From Propionibacteriaceae bacterium AM104-82 (GTDB lineage Bacteria > Actinomycetota > Actinomycetes > Propionibacteriales > Propionibacteriaceae), in NCBI GenBank assembly GCA_027658995.1, contig JAQDQK010000001.1, forward strand, positions 62,001 to 126,000: 64,000 nt of DNA. Reading direction: 5' to 3'. The notes under the pieces are model-generated. The model saw nothing but the letters and a program-made list of their open reading frames with translations. It searched no databases and was not told the DNA's origin. The stretch's first letter is position 1; each line of letters opens with the position of its first letter. The position numbers were made by a program, and so were the translations under genes. Of this stretch, positions 1 through 8,029 are shown piece after piece.

Positions 1-90
1 CCTCGTGTCATCTACAACGCTAGGCCGCACCACCGACATTTTCCGTTCGCTGGTGCGCACCTCCCCGTCATACGGCACCAGGAGGTCACC

Positions 91-921
91 ATGCCTACGT
101 TCTTCGATTCGACTGCCGACGCCGCCGAGGCGTCCGAAGCCTTGCGCGGCCTCGCGCACGCGAGCCGGGGCTTCGATCAGCCCGCCGAGATGTACGGGGT
201 GATCGGTGATCTGTCCTCGGGCATGCGCTCGCTGCGGCAGGCGCTCGACCAGATCGCCGATGTTCACGAGCGCAAGGCCGCGCACGCGTTCAACGACGCC
301 GGAAGCCACGAGGCAGGCGTGCGGGAGGCGCTCGCTGCTGCGGAAGAGTTGCGTCAGGCCGCGAACCTCGTCGACCGGGCCCACGACCGGCTCGCGGAAG
401 GCTTCATCGCCGCGGGGCGGATCGCCTGGCACCCCGAGCCCGCCGTCGAGGAGGTCATGCCGTCGCGGTGGGTCAGCGTGGTGTTCCTCCAGGGCGAGGA
501 GGCCGACCGGCCGTTGCACATCCTGGGCGAGCTGGGACACGTGGATGCGGTGGACTTCCTCGCGCAGTGGGACTACGGCGACGAGACCACGCAGGCCGCG
601 CTGGAGAACGGGTATGTCTACGACAAGCCCGGCGAGGGCACCAACGATCGGGTTGCGCTCTCGGGCGACTACGCGCTGGTCGTCAACCCGCATATCGGCT
701 ACGTCTCGCTGCTGCGCCGCTACACCGAACCAGAGGCCGAGCCCCAGGATGCCGAGCTGGTCGAACCGGCTCCGGTGCAGCCGGGGCCGGAGCTTCTGGT
801 GTCGTACTCGTCGCCGGGCGCTCCGAAGCGAGCCGACCCGCCGACCCCGAAGCGGGATGGGTCGTGGTTCGAGCCGGCCAAGATCACGGCGGTCAAGCAG
901 TCGCGGGGGCTGGTGCGGTGA
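91..921 (+). CDS. Conserved hypothetical protein of the conjugative element
   Basis: A 276-residue soluble protein with no signal peptide or membrane segment. The first ~120 residues are rich in Ala, Glu and Leu and predicted helical. The middle part is mixed, and the C-terminal ~60 residues are Pro-rich with a basic end. The start is set by an AGGAGG ribosome site at 80-85, just upstream of ATG. Its stop overlaps the GTG start of the ATPase gene (GTGA at 918-921), so the two are probably translated together. I recognise no catalytic motif. Its place at the head of the transfer genes suggests an accessory conjugation role, which is inference. Confidence 0.8.
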   Translation: MPTFFDSTADAAEASEALRGLAHASRGFDQPAEMYGVIGDLSSGMRSLRQALDQIADVHERKAAHAFNDAGSHEAGVREALAAAEELRQAANLVDRAHDRLAEGFIAAGRIAWHPEPAVEEVMPSRWVSVVFLQGEEADRPLHILGELGHVDAVDFLAQWDYGDETTQAALENGYVYDKPGEGTNDRVALSGDYALVVNPHIGYVSLLRRYTEPEAEPQDAELVEPAPVQPGPELLVSYSSPGAPKRADPPTPKRDGSWFEPAKITAVKQSRGLVR

Positions 922-2402
922 CCGAGGATCGCGCGCGGCTGCATACCGCTGTCCTGGTGGCACCGTCGAAGGAGCGGCGGAAGCTCCGCAAGCAGCGCCG
1001 CAAGGCCGAGGCCCGACTCCACGCCGAGCAGCGAAGGACCGCGCTCGCCGCCGCGAAGGCAAAGGCCGAGGAGGAGCGTGCCGAGCGCCGCGCGACGGTC
1101 TACCTGCCGAAGGCAGGCGAGTCCGGCGCTGCGCGGCTGCGCACTCCGGGCCGGTTCCATCTGACGCGGCATCAGGACACGTCGGCGACGCTGGCGGGTG
1201 CGTACCCGTTCGTCGCCGAGGGCGGTCTCGGCGCCGATGGCGTGTTCGTCGGCCAAGACCTCTACTCGGGCGGGAGTTTCGTCTACGACCCGTGGGTGCT
1301 CTACGCACGCGGCATCATCACCGCACCCAACGTGGTGCTGGCCGGGATCGTCGGCTCCGGCAAGTCATCGCTGGCCAAGTCCCTCTACACGCGCTCGCTA
1401 CCGTTCGGACGGCGCGTATACGTGCCCGGCGACCCGAAGGGCGAACACACCGCCGTCGCCAACGCCGTCGGTGGACGTGCCATCGTCCTCGGTCACGGAC
1501 TCAACACTCGCCTGAATCCGCTCGATGAAGGCCACCGGCCCAGCGGTCTCTCGGATGAGCAATGGGCGTCCACTGTCGCAGCCCGACGGCGTGACCTGAT
1601 CGGCGCACTCGCGGAGACCGTGCTCGCGCGGGGATTGTCGCCGTTGGAGCACACCGCGATCGACATCGCCCTGACCCAGACCGTGCGGGAGAACGATGTG
1701 CCGATCCTGCCGATGGTCGTTGACCGCATCCTCGCCCCGAGCGCGGATGCCGACGGCCGGTTGGCCGAGGACGGCAGGCTCGTCGGCCACGCGCTGCGCC
1801 GTCTCGTGGCCGGCGACCTGGCCGGACTGTTCGACGGGCCTTCGACGGTCGCGTTCGACCCGTCGCTGCCGATGATCTCGCTCGACCTCTCGCGCGTCAC
1901 CGAGAACTCGACGCTCATTTCGGTGTTGATGACGTGCTCGTCGGCGTGGATGGAGTCCGCGCTGCTCGACCCGAACGGTGGACAGCGGTGGGTGATCTAC
2001 GACGAGGCCTGGCGGCTCATGTCCCATCCAGCGCTGCTGCGGCGGATGGATGCGCACTGGCGACTCGCGCGGCACTACGGGATCGCGAACATGCTGATCT
2101 TCCACAAGCTCACCGACCTCGACAACGTGGGCGACCAAGGCTCAGCCATGCGCTCCCTGGCGAACTCACTACTCGCGAACGCGGAAACGCGGATCGTGTA
2201 CCGGCAGGAGTCCGACCAGCTCGGACCGACCGCGACCGCCCTCGGTCTGACCGGCACGGAGCAGCAGCTCTTGCCGAACCTTGGCGTCGGCCAAGGGCTG
2301 TGGCGGATCAAGGCCAGGAGCTTCGTCTGCCAGCACCAACTCCACCCCGACGAACTCGCCCTGTTCGACACCAGCAGCCGCGCCGCAGGAGGACACCGAT
2401 GA
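918..2402 (+). CDS. VirB4-like conjugation ATPase
   Basis: A 494-residue ATPase expected to power the type IV secretion channel on its cytoplasmic side. A basic, Ala/Glu/Arg-rich helical N-terminus (residues 10-60) precedes the core. The Walker A motif GIVGSGKS is at about 143-150, and a Walker B-like stretch ending YDEAWRLM is near 355-363, as in VirB4/TraC-type motors. Full-length VirB4 proteins are usually longer, so this looks like the short form found in actinobacterial elements. The reading frame stays open upstream to 468, but GTG at 918 overlaps the preceding stop and removes the non-native upstream sequence. Its stop overlaps the next ATG (2399-2402). Confidence 0.85.
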   Translation: MTEDRARLHTAVLVAPSKERRKLRKQRRKAEARLHAEQRRTALAAAKAKAEEERAERRATVYLPKAGESGAARLRTPGRFHLTRHQDTSATLAGAYPFVAEGGLGADGVFVGQDLYSGGSFVYDPWVLYARGIITAPNVVLAGIVGSGKSSLAKSLYTRSLPFGRRVYVPGDPKGEHTAVANAVGGRAIVLGHGLNTRLNPLDEGHRPSGLSDEQWASTVAARRRDLIGALAETVLARGLSPLEHTAIDIALTQTVRENDVPILPMVVDRILAPSADADGRLAEDGRLVGHALRRLVAGDLAGLFDGPSTVAFDPSLPMISLDLSRVTENSTLISVLMTCSSAWMESALLDPNGGQRWVIYDEAWRLMSHPALLRRMDAHWRLARHYGIANMLIFHKLTDLDNVGDQGSAMRSLANSLLANAETRIVYRQESDQLGPTATALGLTGTEQQLLPNLGVGQGLWRIKARSFVCQHQLHPDELALFDTSSRAAGGHR

Positions 2403-2947
2403 ACCTCACCGGCCCGCGCCGATCCACCCCGAACGAAGACGATGCCACGGCTCCCGTCGAGCTGCCGCACGTCCTCGTCACCGTCGCTGCAGACGGCACC
2501 CTCACCGCCACGGTCGATGGAACACCGTTCGCGTCGCCGGACGCGGGCGACTGGACGCGCGCGACGTTCGGGCCGCTCATGGATGCCATCACCAACGACC
2601 GCACCATCGCAGTCCGAGTCGAGGTGCGCGAGAACGACGGCAGCGTCTTCACCGACATCCTCCGCACCCGCAAACCCCGACGCGCAGTCGCACCGTCCGA
2701 GACCCCTGCGCCGGAAACTCGTCGAAGTCGCCACGCCCGACGGGTGCCGCGCTTGGCTGAGGTCACCGCGGGCGGGTTCGTGCCTGGCGAGGATGTCGCT
2801 GTCGCGACGATCGTCTCCCACACCGACGCTACCGGGACCGGCGAAGCCCGGACGCTCATCGACCTCGACGACCTACCCGACGGCACACACGAGGTGATCC
2901 TGTTCGGGCGCATCTCGGGCACGCTCGCGGTGCGGCGGCTGACATGA
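2399..2947 (+). CDS. Hypothetical protein between the two conjugation ATPases
   Basis: A 182-residue protein with no recognisable catalytic motif, signal peptide or membrane helix. It is acidic and Thr/Asp-rich, with a central basic stretch around residues 95-120, and is likely two small beta-rich domains joined by a charged linker. ATG 2399 lies in an ATGA overlap with the VirB4-like gene, and the stop overlaps the coupling-protein start in the same way (2944-2947). This tight coupling between two transfer ATPases suggests an accessory role in the secretion machine, which is inference. I did not recognise the family. Confidence 0.75.
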   Translation: MNLTGPRRSTPNEDDATAPVELPHVLVTVAADGTLTATVDGTPFASPDAGDWTRATFGPLMDAITNDRTIAVRVEVRENDGSVFTDILRTRKPRRAVAPSETPAPETRRSRHARRVPRLAEVTAGGFVPGEDVAVATIVSHTDATGTGEARTLIDLDDLPDGTHEVILFGRISGTLAVRRLT

Positions 2948-4722
2948 ACCAGCGGCAGGCCGGGGGCATGGGCGACGAACTCACCAATGCCGCCCTCATT
3001 GGGCTGATCGGCATGTTCGGGATCGCCCTCGTTCTCCGCGCCGGTGGCAGTGTCGCCGCGTTCCTCACCGGCACACCCCAGCCAGACGCCGGCGCAGCGG
3101 CGGGACTCGCCGTGCTGTTCAACCCCGGCGACCCGGCAACCGCGCTCGGTGCCGACGGTCTCAACCCGGTCGCCTACTGGCTCGTCAGCGCGGCACTGCT
3201 CGGCGGACTCGCCACCGGGATCGTCTGGGTGTGGATCGTGCTGCGCCGCCACACGCGGAAGACCGAGACCGACCCGCACCGCCTTGCCGGGATCGCGACC
3301 AGCCATGAAGTCAAGACCGCAGCATCTGCGAAGGCACTGCTGCACCGCGCGGCCACACTGCGCCCCTCCTTGGAATCACCAGCCCCGCAGGATGTCGGCT
3401 ACCTCCTCGGTGCCAGTCGCGGGACGGAGGTCTGGGCATCTGTCGAAGACTCGATCCTGCTGATCGGCCCACCCCGCTCAGGCAAGGGCCTACATGTCGT
3501 CATCAACGCGATCCTCGACGCACCCGGAGCGGTCGTCACCACCAGCACCAGGCCCGACAACCTCACCGCGACCCTCCGCGCCCGACGCCGCAGGGGCGGA
3601 CCGGTCGCGGTGTTCGACCCGCAACACCTCGCCGAAGGCATCCCCGCCGGGCTGCGCTGGTCGCCCATTCGCGGCTGTGACGATCCGCTGACCGCGATGA
3701 TCCGCGCTAACGGCCTCGCAGCCGCCACAGGACTCAGCGCCGGAGGGGTCGAGTCCGGCGGGTTCTGGGAAGGCAAAACCCGCACCGCACTCCAAAGCCT
3801 GCTGCATGCCGCCGCGCTCGACGGCCGCCAGCCAGCCGAGCTGTTCAGATGGACCCTCGACCCCAGCGCCGCGTCCGAAGCCGTCGCCATCCTCAACTCA
3901 CACCCGAACGCGGCGATGGGCTGGGACGACTCCCTGGCCGCGATGATCGACGCCGACCCCAAGACCCGCGACAGCATCTGGCAAGGCGTCTCCCTCGCAC
4001 TGGCCGCACTGGCCGACCCGCGCGTGCTCGATGCCGTCACGCCAGGCCCGCACGAGCACTTCGACCCCGAGACCTTCCTCACCGAACAAGGCACCCTGTA
4101 CCTGCTCGCCACCGGAGCAGGAGCAGGAGCCTCGGCATCGCTGGTCGCGGCGTTCGTCGAAGACCTCATCGAAACCGCCCGCCGACTTGCCGCCCGCTCG
4201 CCCGGAGCACGGCTCGACCCGCCGCTACTGCTCGCGCTCGACGAGATCGGGAATCTCGCACCGCTGCCGTCACTGCCGACGCTCATGGCCGAAGGCGGTG
4301 GCACCGGGATCACGACCATGCCGGTCTTGCAGTCCCTCGCACAGGCTCGCGACAGGTGGAGTGAACACCAGGCCGGCGCGATCTGGGACGCTAGCATCGT
4401 CAAGATCATCCTCGGCGGCGCATCCAACAGCCGCGACCTCCAAGACCTCTCCACGCTCATCGGAGAGCGCGACGAGTACACCGACAGCGTGACACTCGGC
4501 GACCACGGCACCCGCTCCAACCAGCGCTCGATCCGCCGCGTCCCGATCCTGCCGCCAGACCGCATCCGCACCCTGCCATTCGGCACCGGCATTGCGATGC
4601 TGCGCTCCGCGCCGCCCATCGTCACCGACCTCCGCGCCTGGCCGACTCGCCCCGATGCCGCGCAACTCCGCAGCGACCGCGACGAACTCGAAACACTGCT
4701 GCGCCACCGCCCCGTCACCTGA
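2944..4722 (+). CDS. VirD4/TraG-type coupling protein
   Basis: A 592-residue membrane-anchored ATPase that would bring the relaxase-DNA complex to the secretion channel. Two hydrophobic segments lie at about residues 16-38 and 76-98, as expected for the N-terminal anchor. The Walker A motif GPPRSGKG is at 175-182. A Walker B stretch LLLALDEIGNLAP lies near 428-440 and is followed by the TraM-recognition type C-terminal part. Residues 390-410 are rich in Gly/Ala. The start lies in an ATGA overlap with the preceding gene. Length and layout are normal for the actinobacterial coupling proteins. Confidence 0.9.
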   Translation: MNQRQAGGMGDELTNAALIGLIGMFGIALVLRAGGSVAAFLTGTPQPDAGAAAGLAVLFNPGDPATALGADGLNPVAYWLVSAALLGGLATGIVWVWIVLRRHTRKTETDPHRLAGIATSHEVKTAASAKALLHRAATLRPSLESPAPQDVGYLLGASRGTEVWASVEDSILLIGPPRSGKGLHVVINAILDAPGAVVTTSTRPDNLTATLRARRRRGGPVAVFDPQHLAEGIPAGLRWSPIRGCDDPLTAMIRANGLAAATGLSAGGVESGGFWEGKTRTALQSLLHAAALDGRQPAELFRWTLDPSAASEAVAILNSHPNAAMGWDDSLAAMIDADPKTRDSIWQGVSLALAALADPRVLDAVTPGPHEHFDPETFLTEQGTLYLLATGAGAGASASLVAAFVEDLIETARRLAARSPGARLDPPLLLALDEIGNLAPLPSLPTLMAEGGGTGITTMPVLQSLAQARDRWSEHQAGAIWDASIVKIILGGASNSRDLQDLSTLIGERDEYTDSVTLGDHGTRSNQRSIRRVPILPPDRIRTLPFGTGIAMLRSAPPIVTDLRAWPTRPDAAQLRSDRDELETLLRHRPVT

Positions 4723-4804
4723 CGCTGCGTCTGGGTGCCGAAGCGCACCTGCCTGACACAGCGGCCACACACGGCTGGTCGCCCGAGTTCAGGAGGACGC
4801 CATC

Positions 4805-5242
4805 ATGGCCATTCGTACCCACCAGTCCATCTCCGGCTTTGTCGCCTCGGACCCGCAGCTCAGCTACACCGACCGCGGCGACGCACGGCTCTACATGAAG
4901 GTCGGCATCGAGCATTACCGCAAGGAGCCCGACAACTCCTTCACGCAACTGGAGACGACGTTCCACGACCTCATTGCGTATCGCGGTGCTGCCGAGCAGG
5001 GAGCCGAGCGGCTCGCCAAGGGCGACAACATCATCGCCGACGGACGGGTGCGCGACTACTCCTACGAGCGCAACGGCCAGCGGTACGAGGGCGAGGAGTT
5101 CATCGCGACGCGCATCGGACACGACCTCGCCCGCACCCGCTACGAGGTGGATCGCAGCGAACGCACTTCCGGCCGAGACGCCGCGGCGTTCACCGGACCT
5201 CAGCAGGCCGCGCCGTCCACCGCGGCTGCCATCGGAATGTGA
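4805..5242 (+). CDS. ssb: Single-stranded DNA-binding protein of the element
   Basis: A 145-residue OB-fold protein. The start resembles SSB proteins (SISGFVASDPQL followed by an aromatic-rich strand), with the conserved KGD turn and the GRVRDYSYE strand near residues 76-92. The tail is short and Ala-rich and lacks the acidic DDDIPF-type tip that chromosomal SSBs use to recruit partners, which fits an element-specific version. An AGGAGG site at 4792-4797 supports the ATG at 4805. It follows the coupling protein by 82 bases and probably coats transferred strands after entry. Confidence 0.85.
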   Translation: MAIRTHQSISGFVASDPQLSYTDRGDARLYMKVGIEHYRKEPDNSFTQLETTFHDLIAYRGAAEQGAERLAKGDNIIADGRVRDYSYERNGQRYEGEEFIATRIGHDLARTRYEVDRSERTSGRDAAAFTGPQQAAPSTAAAIGM

Positions 5243-5253
5243 GCGATCCCGCC

Positions 5254-5817
5254 ATGAGCGATCAGTTCCACCCTGAGCACGACGACATGCCACCCGAGGC
5301 AGGTCTCGCGTCCCCGCGTTTCGACGTGCCCGAGCCGCCGCATCCGGTCAACTGGAATCTGCTGACCGCCAACGATCTCGAAGCCGAGTTGCTCGAACTG
5401 AACCGTTGGGTGGACTGGCTTCGCCACACCTACGGACTTCCGGCCAGCGTCGTTCCGCCCTACTGGCACCGTCACCCCGAGCTCCTCTGGGAACTGTCGG
5501 CGCTGCACCTGCACTGGCTGTGCGCATACGACCCCGAGCAGAATGGGTCGGCACCGCTCGGCTGGCACCGCGACTTCGCCGATGCCCGTGCCCGCCTTCG
5601 TGATTGGGTGTCGGCCTGCGGTACGCGGCTCGACCGAGACCGCCCGACTCGCCAGACGAGCTGGCCCGGTGAAGACCCCACTCAGCCCATCGAGGACTCA
5701 CCGATCACGGATCGCGACGAAGACTTCGTTCGGTTCGTGATCGACATGGTGGATGCGCGCCAGGAAGCAGAGGATGCCTTCTTCGCGGGCATCGACCCGG
5801 AGACGGGCGAGGTGTGA
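5254..5817 (+). CDS. Hypothetical cargo protein of the element
   Basis: A 187-residue acidic protein rich in Trp and His in its middle (residues 40-100, with several Trp-His and Leu-Trp pairs). It has no signal peptide or membrane helix and I do not recognise the family. Two starts are possible: ATG 5254, used here, or GTG 5239, which sits in a GTGA overlap with the SSB stop. Neither has a strong ribosome site. It is co-directional with the SSB and the recombinase region, so an accessory transfer or maintenance role is likely but unproven. Confidence 0.7.
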   Translation: MSDQFHPEHDDMPPEAGLASPRFDVPEPPHPVNWNLLTANDLEAELLELNRWVDWLRHTYGLPASVVPPYWHRHPELLWELSALHLHWLCAYDPEQNGSAPLGWHRDFADARARLRDWVSACGTRLDRDRPTRQTSWPGEDPTQPIEDSPITDRDEDFVRFVIDMVDARQEAEDAFFAGIDPETGEV

Positions 5818-5820
5818 ATC

Positions 5821-6027
5821 GTGGCGCGCCGCTATGAACGGAAGACCGGGCAGCGTCAACAGAGCGAGCGCGAGCTGACGATCCGCGCCGAGTTCCACGA
5901 GCCGCCCGACCTGGACAAGCTCTGCGAGCTGCTGATCCGCCTGGCGCTCCAACAGTCGGGAGCGTGCCGTTCGGAGGGATCGACGCGACCGAAGCGCCCT
6001 CGTGCCTCCGCGAGCGCGTCGTCGTAG
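5821..6027 (+). CDS. Small hypothetical protein of the element
   Basis: A 68-residue basic protein starting at GTG 5821, three bases after the previous stop. The N-terminal 20 residues are rich in Arg, Gln and Glu. Residues 20-46 read as an amphipathic helix (LDKLCELLIRLALQQ), and the tail is Arg/Ser-rich. Small proteins of this kind are often found just before serine recombinases in actinobacterial elements and phages. It could be a small DNA-binding or directionality factor, but nothing in the sequence proves that. Confidence 0.6.
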   Translation: MARRYERKTGQRQQSERELTIRAEFHEPPDLDKLCELLIRLALQQSGACRSEGSTRPKRPRASASASS

Positions 6028-6035
6028 AATGGAGG

Positions 6036-6157
6036 CATCCGTCGCGGATGGCGGATGTTGTGGTCCTAGCGCTTCGCCGCCACGGCGAGGCAAAGTAAAC
6101 GTGGCCGACTCGGCCTAGTCCTACAGCCTTCGGGCTCTTCTCACGATCAACATCCGC
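6036..6157. ncRNA. Candidate structured RNA or multi-hairpin site before the recombinase
   Basis: The 10-base strand GCGGATGTTG (6051-6060) is exactly complementary to CAACATCCGC (6148-6157). Enclosed by it are three hairpins: 6071-6091 (9 pairs including one G-U, loop CCA), 6103-6115 (5 pairs, loop ACT) and 6125-6136 (4 pairs capped by TTCG). The result is a four-way-junction fold of about 107 bases. A second CGGATG copy (6045-6050) and an upstream CATCCG (6036-6041) can form competing helices. It ends 46 bases before the recombinase ATG. It could be a leader RNA, a separate small RNA, or DNA-level repeats such as a transfer origin or operator. Confidence 0.5.
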
Positions 6158-6203
6158 TCTCACAAGTCCGCGTCGGCAGGACCAGTGACTGTGGAGAAGA
6201 GCC

Positions 6204-7883
6204 ATGACGATCATCGACGCGGACCGAACCGCGATAGACAGCCTCGTAGCGCCCACCCCGTTCCCCGGATCATTCGCCGTCTCCTACCTACGGGTCTCCA
6301 CGAAGGAGCAGGCGGAGAAGGGCGGCCAGGCGGAGGGCTTCTCGATCCCGGCCCAGCGCGAGGCGAACCAGCGCAAGGCCGACCAGCTCGGAGCAACGAT
6401 CATCGAGGAGTTCGTCGACGCGGGCGAGTCCGCGCGCAAGGCCGACCGGCCCGAACTGATGCGGATGATCCAGTACGTCGCGAAGCACAAGACGAACTAC
6501 TGCATCGTCCACAAGGTCGACCGGCTCGCCCGCAACCGAGCCGACGACGTGACCATCCACCTCGCCCTCAAGGACGCCGGCGTCACGCTGGTGTCGGCCA
6601 CGGAGAACATCGACGAGACCCCGTCCGGGATGCTGCTGCACGGCATCATGTCCTCGATCGCGGAGTTCTACTCCCGCAACCTCGCCACCGAGGTCGTCAA
6701 GGGTCTGTCGCAGAAGGCCGCGCAGGGCGGCACCGTGACGAAGGCACCCATCGGCTACCGCAACGTCGGCGTGCGCGACGAGTTCGGGCGGGAAGTACGC
6801 ACCGTCGAGATCGACGAGGAGCGAGCCCCGTTGGTGCGGTGGGCGTTCCAGGTGTTCGCATCCGGCGACTGGACGACGAGCCAGCTTCACCAGGAGCTCG
6901 TAGCGCGCGGGCTCACGACAGCGGCGTCGCCGCGGCGACCGTCCCGACCCATCGGGAAGTCGTCGGTGCATCGGATGCTGACGAACCCGTACTACAAGGG
7001 CAGCGTCCGCTACCAGGGCGTGACCTATGCCGGAGCGCACGAGGCCATCGTCCCCAACGAGGTGTGGGACCAGGTGCAGACCGTGCTCGGCACGCACCGC
7101 TCGGCAGCAGATGCAACGCAAGTCCACGAGCACTACTTGAAGGGGACGGTGTTCTGCGGCCAGTGCGGCTCGCGGCTACTGGTGTGCAACGCCAAGAGCA
7201 GCCAGGGCACGATCTACCCGTACTTCGTGTGCGCGAGCAGGCATGGTGGCAGAGGCGACTGCACCCGGCAGGCGATGCTCATCGAGCAGGTCGAACGGCT
7301 CATCGAGCGCTTCTATGCCAAGGTGCAGCTCGATCCCGAGACGACGCAGGCGGTCTCGGCGATGATCCATGCCCGGTTCGACGAGATGATGGCCGAAGGA
7401 GCCGCCGAACTTGCCGACCTCGCGTCCCGGAGAACCCAACTCGAAGGCGAGCAGCAGAAGTTGCTGCAAGCCCACTACGCCGGAGCCATCCCGCTCGACC
7501 TGCTCAAGAAGGAGCAGGACCGGATCACCGCGTCGTTGGAGACCATCGAGCACCGGATCACCGCTCACCACGGCCACTATGCCGACGCGCGGGCGAACCT
7601 CGACGACTCGCTGAAACTGCTGTCCAACGCTGCCGACCTCTACGAGCACGCCGACGACGCGAACCGCCGACTGTGCAACCAAGCACTGTTCAGGGCGATC
7701 TACATCGACGAGGACAACGACGTGCGCGTCGGCTACCGGAACCCGTATGACGGACTGAGCCTCTCCGGCCTCCACGCCGACGCCCTGAGCTGGGCCGCCG
7801 AGGCGAAGAAAATGGGCCAGGCGCGAACCGCGACCAAGGGTGGCCCCTTGGTCGCAAGTTCACACCTGACCCGTTTGGGGTGA
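6204..7883 (+). CDS. Large serine recombinase (integrase)
   Basis: A 559-residue site-specific recombinase that would integrate and excise the element. The resolvase domain (about 25-170) has the catalytic motif YLRVST with Ser32 as the likely nucleophile, and the HKVDRLARNRADD helix. A recombinase domain follows at about 190-290. A zinc ribbon is visible at about 310-350 (FCGQCG, then YFVC and a DC pair). A charged coiled coil lies at about 400-460. The ribosome site is GTGGAGAAG at 6189-6197. The last ~10 codons run into the tRNA-His acceptor end, so the C-terminal tail is encoded by chromosomal DNA at the junction. Confidence 0.92.
   Translation: MTIIDADRTAIDSLVAPTPFPGSFAVSYLRVSTKEQAEKGGQAEGFSIPAQREANQRKADQLGATIIEEFVDAGESARKADRPELMRMIQYVAKHKTNYCIVHKVDRLARNRADDVTIHLALKDAGVTLVSATENIDETPSGMLLHGIMSSIAEFYSRNLATEVVKGLSQKAAQGGTVTKAPIGYRNVGVRDEFGREVRTVEIDEERAPLVRWAFQVFASGDWTTSQLHQELVARGLTTAASPRRPSRPIGKSSVHRMLTNPYYKGSVRYQGVTYAGAHEAIVPNEVWDQVQTVLGTHRSAADATQVHEHYLKGTVFCGQCGSRLLVCNAKSSQGTIYPYFVCASRHGGRGDCTRQAMLIEQVERLIERFYAKVQLDPETTQAVSAMIHARFDEMMAEGAAELADLASRRTQLEGEQQKLLQAHYAGAIPLDLLKKEQDRITASLETIEHRITAHHGHYADARANLDDSLKLLSNAADLYEHADDANRRLCNQALFRAIYIDEDNDVRVGYRNPYDGLSLSGLHADALSWAAEAKKMGQARTATKGGPLVASSHLTRLG
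7830..7855. repeat. Perfect inverted repeat inside the recombinase 3' end, near the element-chromosome junction
   Basis: Two 11-base arms, GCGACCAAGGG (7830-7840) and CCCTTGGTCGC (7845-7855), are separated by four bases. The repeat lies 20 bases before the tRNA-His CCA end. There is no T-run, so a standard intrinsic terminator is unlikely. Its position suggests part of the right attachment site or a processing hairpin. The attachment core itself cannot be fixed without the left junction. Confidence 0.5.
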
Positions 7884-7952
7884 GTAACGGGACTTGAACC
7901 CGCGACATCCTGGACCACAACCAGGTGCTCTACCAGCTGAGCTATACCCACC
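7876..7952 (-). tRNA. tRNA-His (anticodon GTG)
   Basis: The minus strand reads as a full cloverleaf. The acceptor stem GTGGGTA pairs with TACTCAC (one G-U). The anticodon arm is CCTGG-TTGTGGT-CCAGG with anticodon GTG. The extra G at -1 faces C73, which is the tRNA-His identity mark. A CCA end is encoded at 7878-7876. The 3' end overlaps the recombinase stop codon on the other strand, marking this tRNA as the probable integration target. Confidence 0.95.
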
Positions 7953-7955
7953 ATC

Positions 7956-7975
7956 GTCGCCGAAGAGTCGGCGAC
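7956..7975. other. Hairpin between orn and tRNA-His
   Basis: GTCGCCGA and TCGGCGAC form an 8-pair stem with loop AGAG, directly upstream of the tRNA-His 5' end on the minus strand and 54 bases after the orn stop. There is no T-run, so it may be a processing or weak termination site rather than a standard terminator. Confidence 0.4.
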
Positions 7976-8029
7976 CCGGAAAGGATAGCGCACCCGTCGG
8001 CGGCCTGAGAAATCCGCCTCCCGTGCCCG

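Larger units (their letters stand above)
1..7883. mobile_element. Right-hand part of an integrative conjugative element
   Basis: Genes from 91 to 7883 form a conjugation and mobility set: a VirB4-like ATPase, a VirD4/TraG coupling protein, an SSB and a large serine recombinase. The first four genes are joined by GTGA or ATGA start-stop overlaps. The right boundary is the tRNA-His gene, because the recombinase stop codon (7881-7883) lies within the tRNA acceptor end. Everything beyond it is housekeeping. The left end, relaxase and remaining secretion genes must lie before base 1. Whether the element is still mobile cannot be judged from this part, but every reading frame seen here is intact. 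Confidence 0.8.

Noticed and set aside
468..917. Upstream extension of the VirB4-like gene frame
   Set aside because: It overlaps the intact gene 91-921 throughout, and GTG 918 in a GTGA overlap is a much better start.
1..7883. Relaxase or oriT of the conjugative element
   Set aside because: No relaxase gene or histidine-triad motif is present here. The repeats at 6036-6157 could be an oriT, but there is no direct support.
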